Assembly: GCA_017305835.1 (NCBI GenBank)
Contig: JAFKJY010000101.1
Coordinates: 1 to 32,007, forward strand
Source: Hyphomicrobiales bacterium
Lineage (GTDB): Bacteria; Pseudomonadota; Alphaproteobacteria; Rhizobiales; Rhizobiaceae
Direction: 5' to 3'
Length of the DNA: 32,007 nucleotides
The notes under the pieces are model-generated. The model had not been told where the DNA came from. It saw only the letters and a program-made list of their open reading frames with translations, and did not search any database. Position numbers and translations under genes: made by a program. The number at the start of each line of letters is the position of its first letter. Position 1 is the stretch's first letter. Positions 1-6,918 of the stretch are shown piece by piece.

Positions 1-2
1 GC

Positions 3-50
3 ACCTTCAAGGCGAAGGTGCTGGAGTTCCTGGCCGCGCACCCACTCTGA
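3..50 (+). CDS. C-terminal end of an unidentified protein (partial)
   Basis: An open frame enters from the left edge and stops at TGA 48-50. The last 15 residues read TFKAKVLEFLAAHPL. The codons are GC-rich like those of neighbouring genes, and the frame ends 9 bases before the stop of the convergent gene on the other strand, which fits a real gene end. The tail would suit an alpha/beta-hydrolase, but it is too short to name a family. Confidence 0.45.
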   Translation, partial: TFKAKVLEFLAAHPL

Positions 51-59
51 GCGACCTGC

Positions 60-1262
60 TCAAGCCTCGCGCAGCCAGCCGTCCTCGAAGGAGACCGTGG
101 CGACGCCGGCGAAGCGGCGCATGCGGTCGAGCTCGGCGTCGAGCTGCGCCAGCAGCGCCTGCGAGACGCGCACGCGCGGCTCGGGCCAGAAGGCGCGCAC
201 GGCGAGCCGGTCGGCCTCGCGGTCGGCCTTCATGTCGATGCGGCCGATGACGGCGTCGCCGCGCATCACCGGGAAGACGTAGTAGCCGTATTTGCGCCTG
301 GCCTCCGGCACGAAGATCTCGATGCGGTAGAAAAAGCCGAACAGGCGCTCGGCGCGCTTGCGGTCGCGCAGCAGCGGGTCGAAGGGGCTGAGCACGCGCA
401 GCCGGGCGGGCGGCGGCGGGGCGGCCGCGATCGCATCCGCCGTGCCGGCGAAGGCGAAGGCGAAGGTGGCCTGCGGCTTGGCGCCGTCGGCCGGCTCGAC
501 GCGCAGGCTCTCCAGCTCGCCGCGATGGTCCGACAGCCACGTCTCGACCTCCTCGGGCGACAGCAGCGCCCAGAAGGCGGCGATCTCGCCGCGCGTGCCC
601 ATGCCGAGGCGCTCCAGCGCGCTGCGGCAGGCCCAGTCGACATAGTCCTCGCGGCTGACTGCGCGCGAAAAATGCTCGGCCGGGATGACCCGCTCGGCGA
701 GGTCGTAGACCTTCTGGAAGCCTTCGCGGCGGGCGATGGCCAGTTCGCCGGTGCGCCACAGATATTCGAGCGCGGCCTTGGACGGGTGCCAGTCCCACCA
801 GCCGGTGCTCGGCTTGTCGCCCTCGAAGTCGCGCGCCATGACCGGGCCGTCGCGGGCGACGTGGTCGCGGACGCGGTCGAGGTCGTCGTCGAAGCTGTCG
901 TGGCCGAAATGGTCCTTCCAGCGCGTGCGCAGCCGCACCCTCTCGCGCGCGAAGCGGTGGCGCCAGTAGGGGAACAGGGCGCTGGGGATGACCGAGGCGT
1001 CGTGCGTCCAGTTCTCGAAGAGCAGGCGCTCCTTCTCGACGAGACGGGAGAGGTGGCCCTGCCGGTAGGTCTGGTTGCGGGCGTAGAGGATGTGGTGGTG
1101 GGCGCGCTCCAGCACGTTGACGCTGTCGACCTGGACGAAGCCCAGCCGCTCGATGGCGTCGTAGAGGCCGGCCGTGCCCCAGCGGCGCGCGGGCGGCTCG
1201 GCGAGGCCCTGCCGCTGCATGAAGAAGCGGCGCGCCTGCCGGTTGGGGATCGTCTGGGTCAT
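60..1262 (-). CDS. YcaQ-type winged-helix DNA glycosylase (HTH_42 family)
   Basis: This 400-residue protein resembles the HTH_42/YcaQ family, close in length to E. coli YcaQ. Family members are DNA glycosylases that remove bulky or cross-linked alkylated bases. The family's catalytic segment, conserved as Q-x-D in the YcaQ branch and Q-x-Q in the AlkZ branch, is visible as FVQVDSVNV with Q44 and D46. It is followed by an ERAHHHILYARN stretch and a typical EYLWRTGEL segment near residue 175. I chose the ATG at 1262 because MTQTIPNRQARRFF is a plausible family N-terminus; an upstream in-frame ATG at 1298 would add 12 residues. The gene lies 94 bases downstream of the crotonase gene on the same strand, so the two may be co-transcribed. 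The fold family is firm; the substrate is inferred. Confidence 0.8.
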   Translation of the reverse strand: MTQTIPNRQARRFFMQRQGLAEPPARRWGTAGLYDAIERLGFVQVDSVNVLERAHHHILYARNQTYRQGHLSRLVEKERLLFENWTHDASVIPSALFPYWRHRFARERVRLRTRWKDHFGHDSFDDDLDRVRDHVARDGPVMARDFEGDKPSTGWWDWHPSKAALEYLWRTGELAIARREGFQKVYDLAERVIPAEHFSRAVSREDYVDWACRSALERLGMGTRGEIAAFWALLSPEEVETWLSDHRGELESLRVEPADGAKPQATFAFAFAGTADAIAAAPPPPARLRVLSPFDPLLRDRKRAERLFGFFYRIEIFVPEARRKYGYYVFPVMRGDAVIGRIDMKADREADRLAVRAFWPEPRVRVSQALLAQLDAELDRMRRFAGVATVSFEDGWLREA

Positions 1263-1356
1263 GTCGCCGCCATGCGGGTTGGAACGGCGAAGTTCCACCC
1301 GAAAACGGCACGCCGATCAATGGGGCGGCGGCCAGGCTCCTGCCGCCAGTTGGCAG

Positions 1357-2148
1357 CTACCTGCCGGTGAAGCGCGGCTGGCGCTTGTCGCGGAAGGCGG
1401 CGCGGCCCTCGGCGTAGTCGGCGCTGTCGAAGGTCGCAGCGCCCAGCGCGCGGGCCGCCTCGGCGTCGGCCGGGTCGCCGGTCAGCACGGCGCGGATCGC
1501 GGCCTTGGAGGCGCGCACCGACAGCGGCGCGTTTGCCGCGATGGCCGCCGCGAGCCCGGCCGCATGGGCATCCAGCGCGGCGGCGGGCACGACCTCGGCG
1601 AGGAAGCCCGCGCCGAGCGCACGCGCGGCGTCGATGCGGCCGGCACCGAAGGTGAGCAGCTTCGCCATCTGCGGGCCGCAGGCGCGCACGATGTCGGCCA
1701 TGGCGTCGTGCGGATAGGCGAGGCCGAGGCGGGCGGCCGGCACGGAGAAGGTCGCGTCGTCGGCGGCGATGCGGATGTCGCAGGCGGCCGCGATGCCGAA
1801 GCCGCCGCCGAAGCAGATGCCGCGGATCGCGGCGACGGTGGGGATCGCGAGGTCGCGGATCGCGGCGAAGGCGGCCGAGTTCGTCGCCTCGTAGGCGCGC
1901 GCGGTGCCTGCATCGCGGCGCACCGTGTCGAACACGGAGATGTCGGCGCCGGCGCAGAAGTCTCCGCCGGCGCCGCGCAGCACGAGCACGCGGGCGCCCC
2001 GCGCCGGCGCCTGCGCCACCAGCGCGGCGAGGTCGGCCCACAGTTGCGCCGTCAGGGCGTTCTTCCGCTGCGGCCGGTCGAAGGTGAGGGTGGCGACGCC
2101 GTCGGCGACGGCGAGCGCGAGGCCGGCGGCGGGGCTGGGCGAAGGCAT
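1357..2148 (-). CDS. Enoyl-CoA hydratase/isomerase (crotonase) family protein
   Basis: This 263-residue protein has the crotonase fold, whose members bind acyl-CoA thioesters. The first oxyanion-hole segment is at CAGADISVF (65-73) and the second at RGICFGGGFGIAAACD (109-124). In classical hydratases two glutamates activate water, in GGGCELA and QPE. Here those positions are Gly118 and Ala138 (GGGFGIA and SVPAARLGL), so ordinary enoyl-CoA hydration is doubtful and isomerase, hydrolase or other CoA chemistry is possible. The ATG at 2148 is preceded by GGAG at a good distance (acggagttgatc). A longer in-frame start would run back across the divergent cysE promoter and is unlikely. It may form a transcription unit with the downstream glycosylase gene. 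Confidence 0.82.
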   Translation of the reverse strand: MPSPSPAAGLALAVADGVATLTFDRPQRKNALTAQLWADLAALVAQAPARGARVLVLRGAGGDFCAGADISVFDTVRRDAGTARAYEATNSAAFAAIRDLAIPTVAAIRGICFGGGFGIAAACDIRIAADDATFSVPAARLGLAYPHDAMADIVRACGPQMAKLLTFGAGRIDAARALGAGFLAEVVPAAALDAHAAGLAAAIAANAPLSVRASKAAIRAVLTGDPADAEAARALGAATFDSADYAEGRAAFRDKRQPRFTGR

Positions 2149-2193
2149 GATCAACTCCGTTGACGGTCCCTTGAGGAAATTTCGGTTCAACTG

Positions 2194-2222
2194 GGGGGCG
2201 TTCTGGAATAAGTTCCGCCCCC
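2194..2222. promoter_or_regulatory. Inverted repeat in the echA-like/cysE divergent promoter region
   Basis: GGGGGCG (2194-2200) and CGCCCCC (2216-2222) form a perfect 7-base inverted repeat around a 15-base AT-richer spacer. It lies in the 145-base gap between the divergent crotonase gene and cysE. It has no following T-run and is not a terminator. It could be an operator or a leader hairpin for either gene; nothing identifies the binding protein. Confidence 0.3.
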
Positions 2223-2293
2223 ACTGGCCGACGGCATGGGCGACGCTATGTACCGTCGTCGCCGGGTGGCGCAAGCGGAACCCGAAGCGGGGC

Positions 2294-3124
2294 ATGTACG
2301 TGAACAGGCAAAGCGCAGCGAAGGCCGGCAATTTGCAGCCGGTCGATCCGATCTGGAGCAGGGTGCGGGCGGAAGCCGCCGAGGCGGTGGCGAACGACCC
2401 GCTGCTGGCGGCGTTCCTCTATTCGAGCGTGCTCAACCACGAATCGCTGGAGACGTCCGTCATCCACCGCATCGCGGAACGGCTCGACCATGGCGACGTG
2501 AGCGCCGACCTGATCCGGCAGATGTTCGCCCAGATGCAGCACGAGGTGCCCGAATGGGCTTCTGTCGTGCGGGTCGACATCCAGGCCTATTACGACCGCG
2601 ATCCGGCCTGCGACCGCTTCCTGATGCCGATCCTCTATTTCAAGGGCTTCCACGCGATCCAGACGCACCGGCTGGCGCACTGGCTGTGGAACGCCGGCCG
2701 CAAGGACTTCGCGCTCTATCTCCAGAGCCGCTCGTCCTCCGTGTTCCAGACCGACATCCATCCGGCCGCGCGGCTCGGCCGCGGCATCTTCATCGACCAT
2801 GCGACCGGCCTCGTCGTCGGCGAGACGGCGGTGGTGGAGGACAACGTGTCGATGCTGCACGGGGTCACCCTCGGCGGCACCGGCAAGGCCGGCGGCGACC
2901 GCCATCCCAAGATCCGCCACGGCGTGCTGATCGGCGCCGGCGCCAAGATCCTCGGCAATATCGAGATCGGCCATTGCACCAAGGTGGCGGCCGGCTCGGT
3001 GGTGCTCAAGTCGGTGCCCAACAACAAGACGGTGGCCGGCGTGCCGGCCCGCATCGTCGGCGAGGCCGGCTGCGAGGAGCCCTCGCGGGTCATGGACCAG
3101 CTCCTGGCCAGCCTGACGGATTGA
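2294..3124 (+). CDS. cysE: Serine O-acetyltransferase
   Basis: CysE transfers acetyl from acetyl-CoA to L-serine, giving O-acetylserine for cysteine synthase. The 276-residue protein has the alpha-helical N-terminal domain followed by a left-handed beta-helix of hexapeptide repeats from about residue 150. The active-site segments are intact: FIDHATG with His169, and GGDRHPKIRHG with His204, matching the two catalytic histidines of E. coli CysE. The glycine-rich VTLGGTGKAGG loop is present, as is a C-terminal tail after the beta-helix. I chose ATG 2294 (MYVNRQSA) because it gives the usual rhizobial length; the longer open frame upstream reads over the promoter and the divergent gene. The Shine-Dalgarno site is weak. 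A dispersed repeat and a DUF3126 gene follow. The cognate cysteine synthase gene lies about 24 kb away. Confidence 0.95.
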   Translation: MYVNRQSAAKAGNLQPVDPIWSRVRAEAAEAVANDPLLAAFLYSSVLNHESLETSVIHRIAERLDHGDVSADLIRQMFAQMQHEVPEWASVVRVDIQAYYDRDPACDRFLMPILYFKGFHAIQTHRLAHWLWNAGRKDFALYLQSRSSSVFQTDIHPAARLGRGIFIDHATGLVVGETAVVEDNVSMLHGVTLGGTGKAGGDRHPKIRHGVLIGAGAKILGNIEIGHCTKVAAGSVVLKSVPNNKTVAGVPARIVGEAGCEEPSRVMDQLLASLTD

Positions 3125-3134
3125 GGCACTTTTG

Positions 3135-3261
3135 AAAATCCCGTGAGGCCGGGCTGCAAACGGCGTCCGGCTCCGCTCCAGTGCTCGCCCCGGCCACCGT
3201 TTTGGCCGCTGCGCGCCCATCTTCGATTCCGCCTCGGCCTGACGGTTTTTCAAAAGGTCTT
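3135..3261. repeat. Dispersed intergenic repeat, copy A (short form)
   Basis: About 127 bases after cysE match, with few differences, the sequence at 14575-14729 after exbD. Both contain gtgaggccgggctgcaaacg, ccaccgttttgg, cgctgcgcgcccatcttcga, cctcggcctgacgg and caaaaggtctt. Copy A lacks a 33-base segment present in copy B that is bounded by direct repeats of gctccggtgctc. Read on the minus strand the shared part gives QAEAESKMGAQRPKRW in both places, which is a source of spurious predicted proteins. The rest of the gap up to 3382 holds GC-rich ggccggcc palindromes and the ribosome binding site of the next gene. Confidence 0.85.
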
Positions 3262-3382
3262 CAAGCGCCTCGCCCAAATCGCGCAATCCGGCGGCCGGCC
3301 GGTGGAAATGGGCCGGCCGGACTTTACATTGCCTTCGAGGCCATGCCAGAAGCTGCCACCCACGGCGGCGATTTGCGGAGAA

Positions 3383-3598
3383 ATGACCTTGAAGCCCGAG
3401 GAAATCAGGAAGCTCGACGCCTATTTCAAGCGCACCTTCAAGAACCCGACGCTGCAGGTGAAGGCGCGCCCGCGCAAGGACGATTCGTGCGAGCTCTATG
3501 TCGGTGACGAGTTCCTCGGCATCATCTTCAAGGACGAGGAAGAGGGCGAGCTGTCCTACAATTTCTCGATGGCGATCCTCGACGTCGACCTCGAATAG
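3383..3598 (+). CDS. DUF3126 family protein
   Basis: This small, acidic, soluble protein of 71 residues starts MTLKPEEIRKLDAYF and contains ELYVGDEFLGIIFKD followed by a DEEEGELSYNF segment. I recognise it as the DUF3126 family, which is found in alphaproteobacteria commonly next to cysE, as here. No signal peptide, membrane helix or catalytic motif is visible. The ATG at 3383 has GGAG (3377-3380) just upstream; the longer frame from 3143 crosses the dispersed repeat and is not the real start. Its function is unknown; its position suggests but does not prove a link to cysteine synthesis. Confidence 0.85.
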   Translation: MTLKPEEIRKLDAYFKRTFKNPTLQVKARPRKDDSCELYVGDEFLGIIFKDEEEGELSYNFSMAILDVDLE

Positions 3599-3622
3599 AG
3601 GCCGGTCCGCCCCGGACGATCC

Positions 3623-4345
3623 CTATCGCAGGAACTCCGCCGTGCGCGCCAGCACGGCCGCGTCCAGCGCCTGCCAGCTCTGCAGCATCTTGCCGGGGAA
3701 GCGGTAGGTGACGCTCAGGCCCTTGCCGACGAAGACGTCGCGCTCGCAGGGCGCGAGCGAATCGGCGGCCGCCTGGCCGGTCAGGCAGCGGGCGACGAAG
3801 GGGGCGTGGCCTGACTGCTCACCGACCACCAGCGATTCGTTGACGTAGCCGGAATCGGGCGCGAATTCGTAGACGCGCAGGCCCGCCGACGGGCCGGGCG
3901 CGCCGGGCAGCTCGATCAGGCGCCGGTAGATCGGCTCCAGCCGGCCGCTCATGTCGCGCGACATGGCTTGCTGCTCGACCGACAGGAAGATGATGTCGCG
4001 GCTGTCGCCGCGGTTGTTGAAGGCGTCGCGGTCGGCATTTGTGTAGCCGGTCATGCGCGGCCATTTGACATAGAGGTCGACCCGCTGGGCCGCGCCGTCA
4101 TGGCGCTGGGCGTCGAAGCGGATCATGTTGGCGGGAATCGCCAACAAATTGTCGCCGAGGGCGACGCGGTAGGGGGTGGTGTCCTCGGTATGGCCGACGG
4201 CGGCGATCGAGCGGCCGACCCACTTGCCGCCGAGGCTGATCACCACCGACAGCACCGCGAGCGCGGCGAAGGCGTAGAAGACGCGCATCAGCAGGTGGGA
4301 ATCGACCACCGTCGCATCCTCGACGGTTTCGCTCGTGCTCGTCAC
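3623..4345 (-). CDS. Single-pass membrane protein of unknown function
   Basis: This 240-residue protein has a short cytoplasmic N-terminus (MTSTSETVEDATVVDSHLL), one hydrophobic helix at about residues 20-42 (MRVFYAFAALAVLSVVISLG) and a long periplasmic domain. The domain contains IPANMIRFDAQRHDG, DLYVKWPRMTGY, two cysteines that could pair (in RCLTG and PCERD) and a C-terminal TYRFPGKMLQSW segment. It resembles uncharacterised membrane-anchored proteins seen across Hyphomicrobiales; I cannot assign a function. It is convergent with the DUF3126 gene, 24 bases away, and divergent from the carbonic-anhydrase-like gene. Confidence 0.8.
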   Translation of the reverse strand: MTSTSETVEDATVVDSHLLMRVFYAFAALAVLSVVISLGGKWVGRSIAAVGHTEDTTPYRVALGDNLLAIPANMIRFDAQRHDGAAQRVDLYVKWPRMTGYTNADRDAFNNRGDSRDIIFLSVEQQAMSRDMSGRLEPIYRRLIELPGAPGPSAGLRVYEFAPDSGYVNESLVVGEQSGHAPFVARCLTGQAAADSLAPCERDVFVGKGLSVTYRFPGKMLQSWQALDAAVLARTAEFLR

Positions 4346-4473
4346 GCCCGTTCAGCCTCCGCTCGGCGCCTGCGGCGCGGGAATCTCTGGCCACCTTCGG
4401 CAATCATGGTAAACGGACGGTGAAGGGCGGGCGGCGCCGAAGCCGTCGGCCGGGCATTTCGAGGAGATTTGGC

Positions 4474-5001
4474 ATGCCGCTTTATGCCATCGACGGCATC
4501 GCGCCGGAGCTGGAGGACGAGGCGTCGATCTGGATCGCGCCGGACGCGCAGGTGATCGGGCGCGTGAAGCTCGGCCGCAATTGCGGCGTCTGGTTCGGCG
4601 CGGCGCTGCGCGGCGACAACGAGGCGATCGAGATCGGCGCCGACAGCAACGTGCAGGAGCACGTCATCATGCACACCGATCCGGGCTATGGGCTGCGGAT
4701 CGGCAATGGCTGCACGATCGGCCACCGGGCGCTGCTGCACGGCTGCACGATCGGCGACAACAGCCTGGTCGGCATGGGCGCCATCATCCTCAACGGCGCG
4801 CGGATCGGGGCGAACAGCCTCGTCGGCGCCGGCGCGCTGGTGACCGAGCGCAAGGAATTTCCCGACAACAGCCTGATCGTCGGCTCGCCGGCCAGGGCCG
4901 TGCGCACGCTGGACGAGGCCGCGATCGAGGGCCTGCGCCGGTCGGCCGCGCACTATGTTGCCAATGCGCGGCGGTTCAAGGCGGGCCTGAAGCCGCTGTA
5001 A
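4474..5001 (+). CDS. Gamma carbonic anhydrase family protein
   Basis: This 175-residue left-handed beta-helix protein is built of hexapeptide repeats (IGANSLVGAGALV and similar). Three histidines occupy the metal-ligand positions of gamma carbonic anhydrases: His67 in VIMHTDPG, His84 in TIGHRALL and His89 in LLHGC. The family, which includes PaaY/YrdA-like proteins, binds zinc or iron at subunit interfaces; carbonic anhydrase activity has been shown for only some members, so the reaction here is inferred. The ATG at 4474 follows a strong GAGGAG (4461-4466); the frame is open further upstream without a ribosome site. A perfect 12-base-pair hairpin follows the stop codon. It is divergent from the membrane-protein gene. 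Confidence 0.9.
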   Translation: MPLYAIDGIAPELEDEASIWIAPDAQVIGRVKLGRNCGVWFGAALRGDNEAIEIGADSNVQEHVIMHTDPGYGLRIGNGCTIGHRALLHGCTIGDNSLVGMGAIILNGARIGANSLVGAGALVTERKEFPDNSLIVGSPARAVRTLDEAAIEGLRRSAAHYVANARRFKAGLKPL

Positions 5002-5009
5002 AAAGTGGC

Positions 5010-5038
5010 GGAGCCGGCCCTTGGGGAGGGCCGGCTCC
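5010..5038 (+). terminator. Hairpin after the gamma-carbonic-anhydrase gene
   Basis: GGAGCCGGCCCT (5010-5021) and AGGGCCGGCTCC (5027-5038) form a perfect 12-base-pair stem with a five-base loop, starting 9 bases after the stop codon. No T-run follows on either strand, so it may act as a transcript-end stabiliser or a weak bidirectional terminator between two convergent genes rather than a classical intrinsic terminator. Confidence 0.6.
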
Positions 5039-5156
5039 TAGAACCCGGTCGTTGGGGACGGGGAGGGTGGGGACTCGACCGGGTTGTCCCTTGCACGGCC
5101 CAAGAAGGGGCGCGCGTGTCTCCGTTATGCTTCGTCCGGGCCGCCGGAGCGGCCGG

Positions 5157-5765
5157 TCATTTCTTCCTGACGCTGCCGACCAGCATCTGGCGATCGTCGT
5201 CGATGGCGACCCAGGCGCCGGAATTGCGGTCGGACTGCCTCTTGAGGAACTGGTATTGCGTCTCGTCCCAGGCGAGAACGCGCGGCTCCAGATTGTCGAG
5301 CACGAAGTCGCCCATGCTGGTCCGCACGGTCAGCACCGCATGGCCGTCGCCATTGGGCTGTCGCACCACGGTCATCAGCAGGTTGCCGAACGGCACGCCG
5401 GCCTTGGCGAGCTGGCGGCGCTTCTCCAGCGCGTAGTCCTCGCAGTCGCCGTAGCCGCTGGTCGGGTAGGACCAGTATTCCTCGACGCCCCACATCTCCT
5501 TGTCGGTGCGCGGCGTCACCATCGTGTTGACCAGGTTGTTGACGTCGACGATCTTGGCCCACAGCTTGTGGGTCAGCTCTACCGGCGGCTGATCGGCCGT
5601 CTTCTGGGCGCACTCCGCCGGCATGCGCTGGCAGAATTCGTAGTGGCCCACGGGCTGCGTGGTGCGTGCGCCCGACTGCATGAAGCTCTGCGCCTGCGCG
5701 CCGGCCGTCCCGAGGCCGAGCGCCGCCGCTACTGCGGCGAGCAGCAATCCCCTGTTTCGTCCCAT
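5157..5765 (-). CDS. Secreted transglutaminase-like cysteine peptidase (BTLCP family)
   Basis: This 202-residue protein belongs to the bacterial transglutaminase-like cysteine proteinase family. An N-terminal signal peptide (RGLLLAAVAAALGLGTAGAQAQ) predicts export to the periplasm. The papain/transglutaminase-type triad is visible: Cys108 in SGYGDCEDYALEKR, His142 in GDGHAVLTVR and Asp157 in FVLDNLEP. In other bacteria relatives (LapG) cleave surface adhesins under c-di-GMP control, while the rhizobial copies are mostly uncharacterised; no LapD partner is visible here, although a PilZ protein lies upstream. ATG 5765 has GGGGAG at a good distance upstream. The gene is preceded by an AT-rich region likely to hold its promoter. 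Confidence 0.9.
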   Translation of the reverse strand: MGRNRGLLLAAVAAALGLGTAGAQAQSFMQSGARTTQPVGHYEFCQRMPAECAQKTADQPPVELTHKLWAKIVDVNNLVNTMVTPRTDKEMWGVEEYWSYPTSGYGDCEDYALEKRRQLAKAGVPFGNLLMTVVRQPNGDGHAVLTVRTSMGDFVLDNLEPRVLAWDETQYQFLKRQSDRNSGAWVAIDDDRQMLVGSVRKK

Positions 5766-6115
5766 TGTGATGTCTCCCCGTTTGACAGCACAATGGCAGA
5801 GGCAGATTTATTCCACGCAAAATGGCGCAGTATTACTTGAGACAAAACAATATTGAACAAGAATAGATTTAGAATAAAAATCGCGATGAATTTGGCGATA
5901 TTTTGAGCCGGATTTGATTAGAATTTGAGGGAAAACCGGGTGGCTGTCGCGTGACGTAGCTCGTGGCGATCCCGACGGAAGGCCGTCACGCCGCCCGTGC
6001 GACACGGAACCCGCGGCAGATCGTCGGGACAGGCCCGAGGATGACGGGCGGAGGGGAAGGCGAGGCCGCTAGACAGCCGATTTAGCCGCAGGAGCAGGCG
6101 AAGGCGCGGCCGGAA
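5766..6115. promoter_or_regulatory. Gene-free stretch with an AT-rich island upstream of the BTLCP gene
   Basis: From about 5800 to 5932 the sequence falls sharply in GC compared with the rest of the window (tattgaacaagaatagattt, agaataaaaatcgcgatgaa). It contains repeated atttg/attttgag words. This is the natural promoter region for the minus-strand transglutaminase-like gene. A 65-codon frame on the minus strand crosses it but has no recognisable content. The GC-rich part from 5933 to 6115 shows nothing I can identify. Confidence 0.4.
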
Positions 6116-6146
6116 CGAAAAAGGCCGGCCACGAGGGCCGGCCTTT
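6116..6146 (-). terminator. Intrinsic terminator of the PilZ gene
   Basis: AAAGGCCGGCC (6120-6130) and GGCCGGCCTTT (6136-6146) form an 11-base-pair stem with a five-base loop. On the minus strand the stem is followed by a run of T (complement of the A run at 6118-6122). It lies 24 bases past the stop of the minus-strand PilZ gene, in the right orientation for rho-independent termination. Confidence 0.8.
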
Positions 6147-6169
6147 GGATTCGGCTGGAGGAAGGCCGG

Positions 6170-6790
6170 TCAGGCCTGGTGGTCGAAGGCGAACTCGGCC
6201 TGCAGCGTCTCGGGCCGCTGGAGCGTGGCGAACTCGATCGCCACGCCGTCCTCGAACTGGCGCACGACGGAGCCGCGCATGCTGCCGAGCAGCACCTGCG
6301 TGCCGTTCTCGGGCCTGGTCTCGAGCTCGACCGCCGCGCCGGAGAGCGACAGGTCGATGATGCGGCACTGGTACTGCCGGCCGTCGGGCAGCTTGAGCAT
6401 GGTGATCGGGTTGCGCGGGGTGATGCGCTCGTGGCGGCGGTCCTCGGGCAGGTCCAGCTCGTGCTTGTTGGCGAGCCAGGTGAGCTGGGCGGCGAGCTTG
6501 TCGCGCTTGCGCTCCGAGGCGATGATGGTCATGGCGAAGCCGTCGTCGAGGCGGCGCGTCACGATGCCCTCGATGCGGCCGATATGGTCGAGATAGGCGA
6601 TGACGCGCTCGCCGGGCGCGCCGAGGCGGTCGCAGCGCAGCGCCACGTTGCCGGGCGACATGTCGATCACCTGGCACGCATGCTCGGAACGGTCCTCGAG
6701 CATGTAGCGGCCATGAACCTTGACGCGAACGCGCTGGAAATTCCGTCGCTCGGCTCTGGAGAATGCCAGATCAACGGCCGGTGACGCCAT
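6170..6790 (-). CDS. Tandem PilZ-domain protein, probable c-di-GMP receptor
   Basis: This 206-residue soluble protein has two PilZ domains. The first shows an RxxxR signature at Arg16-Arg20 (RRNFQR) and a DxSPG segment at 43-47. The second shows RRHER at 118-122 and a full DxSxxG motif DLSLSG at 146-151. PilZ domains bind cyclic di-GMP through these two motifs. In the first domain the final glycine of DxSxxG is Asn48, so the second looks like the better binding site. There is no membrane segment or attached catalytic domain, so it would act as an adaptor. The ATG at 6790 follows ggaagcagg. A PAS_5 gene lies upstream on the same strand, 128 bases away; an intrinsic terminator follows. Confidence 0.88.
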   Translation of the reverse strand: MASPAVDLAFSRAERRNFQRVRVKVHGRYMLEDRSEHACQVIDMSPGNVALRCDRLGAPGERVIAYLDHIGRIEGIVTRRLDDGFAMTIIASERKRDKLAAQLTWLANKHELDLPEDRRHERITPRNPITMLKLPDGRQYQCRIIDLSLSGAAVELETRPENGTQVLLGSMRGSVVRQFEDGVAIEFATLQRPETLQAEFAFDHQA

Positions 6791-6828
6791 AATCGCCTGC
6801 TTCCCAATGGTGACCCGCTTGCAGGTCG

Positions 6829-6840
6829 TCGAATATTCGA
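6829..6840. promoter_or_regulatory. 12-base perfect palindrome upstream of the PilZ gene
   Basis: TCGAATATTCGA is a perfect palindrome 39 bases upstream of the PilZ start codon, inside an AT-rich patch that also contains gggttaacaag. The position suits an operator overlapping or near the promoter. The binding protein cannot be told from sequence, and a 12-base palindrome can arise by chance. Confidence 0.25.
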
Positions 6841-6918
6841 CCGGAATGTTATTTCCGGGTGGGTTAACAAGCAGTAAGCCGTGTGGCTGAAAGGCGGCGC
6901 GAAAAGGCGATCAGAGCC

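Noticed and set aside
5808..6005. A 65-codon minus-strand frame over the AT-rich island
   Set aside because: No recognisable sequence, no ribosome site, and it covers the likely promoter of the transglutaminase-like gene.
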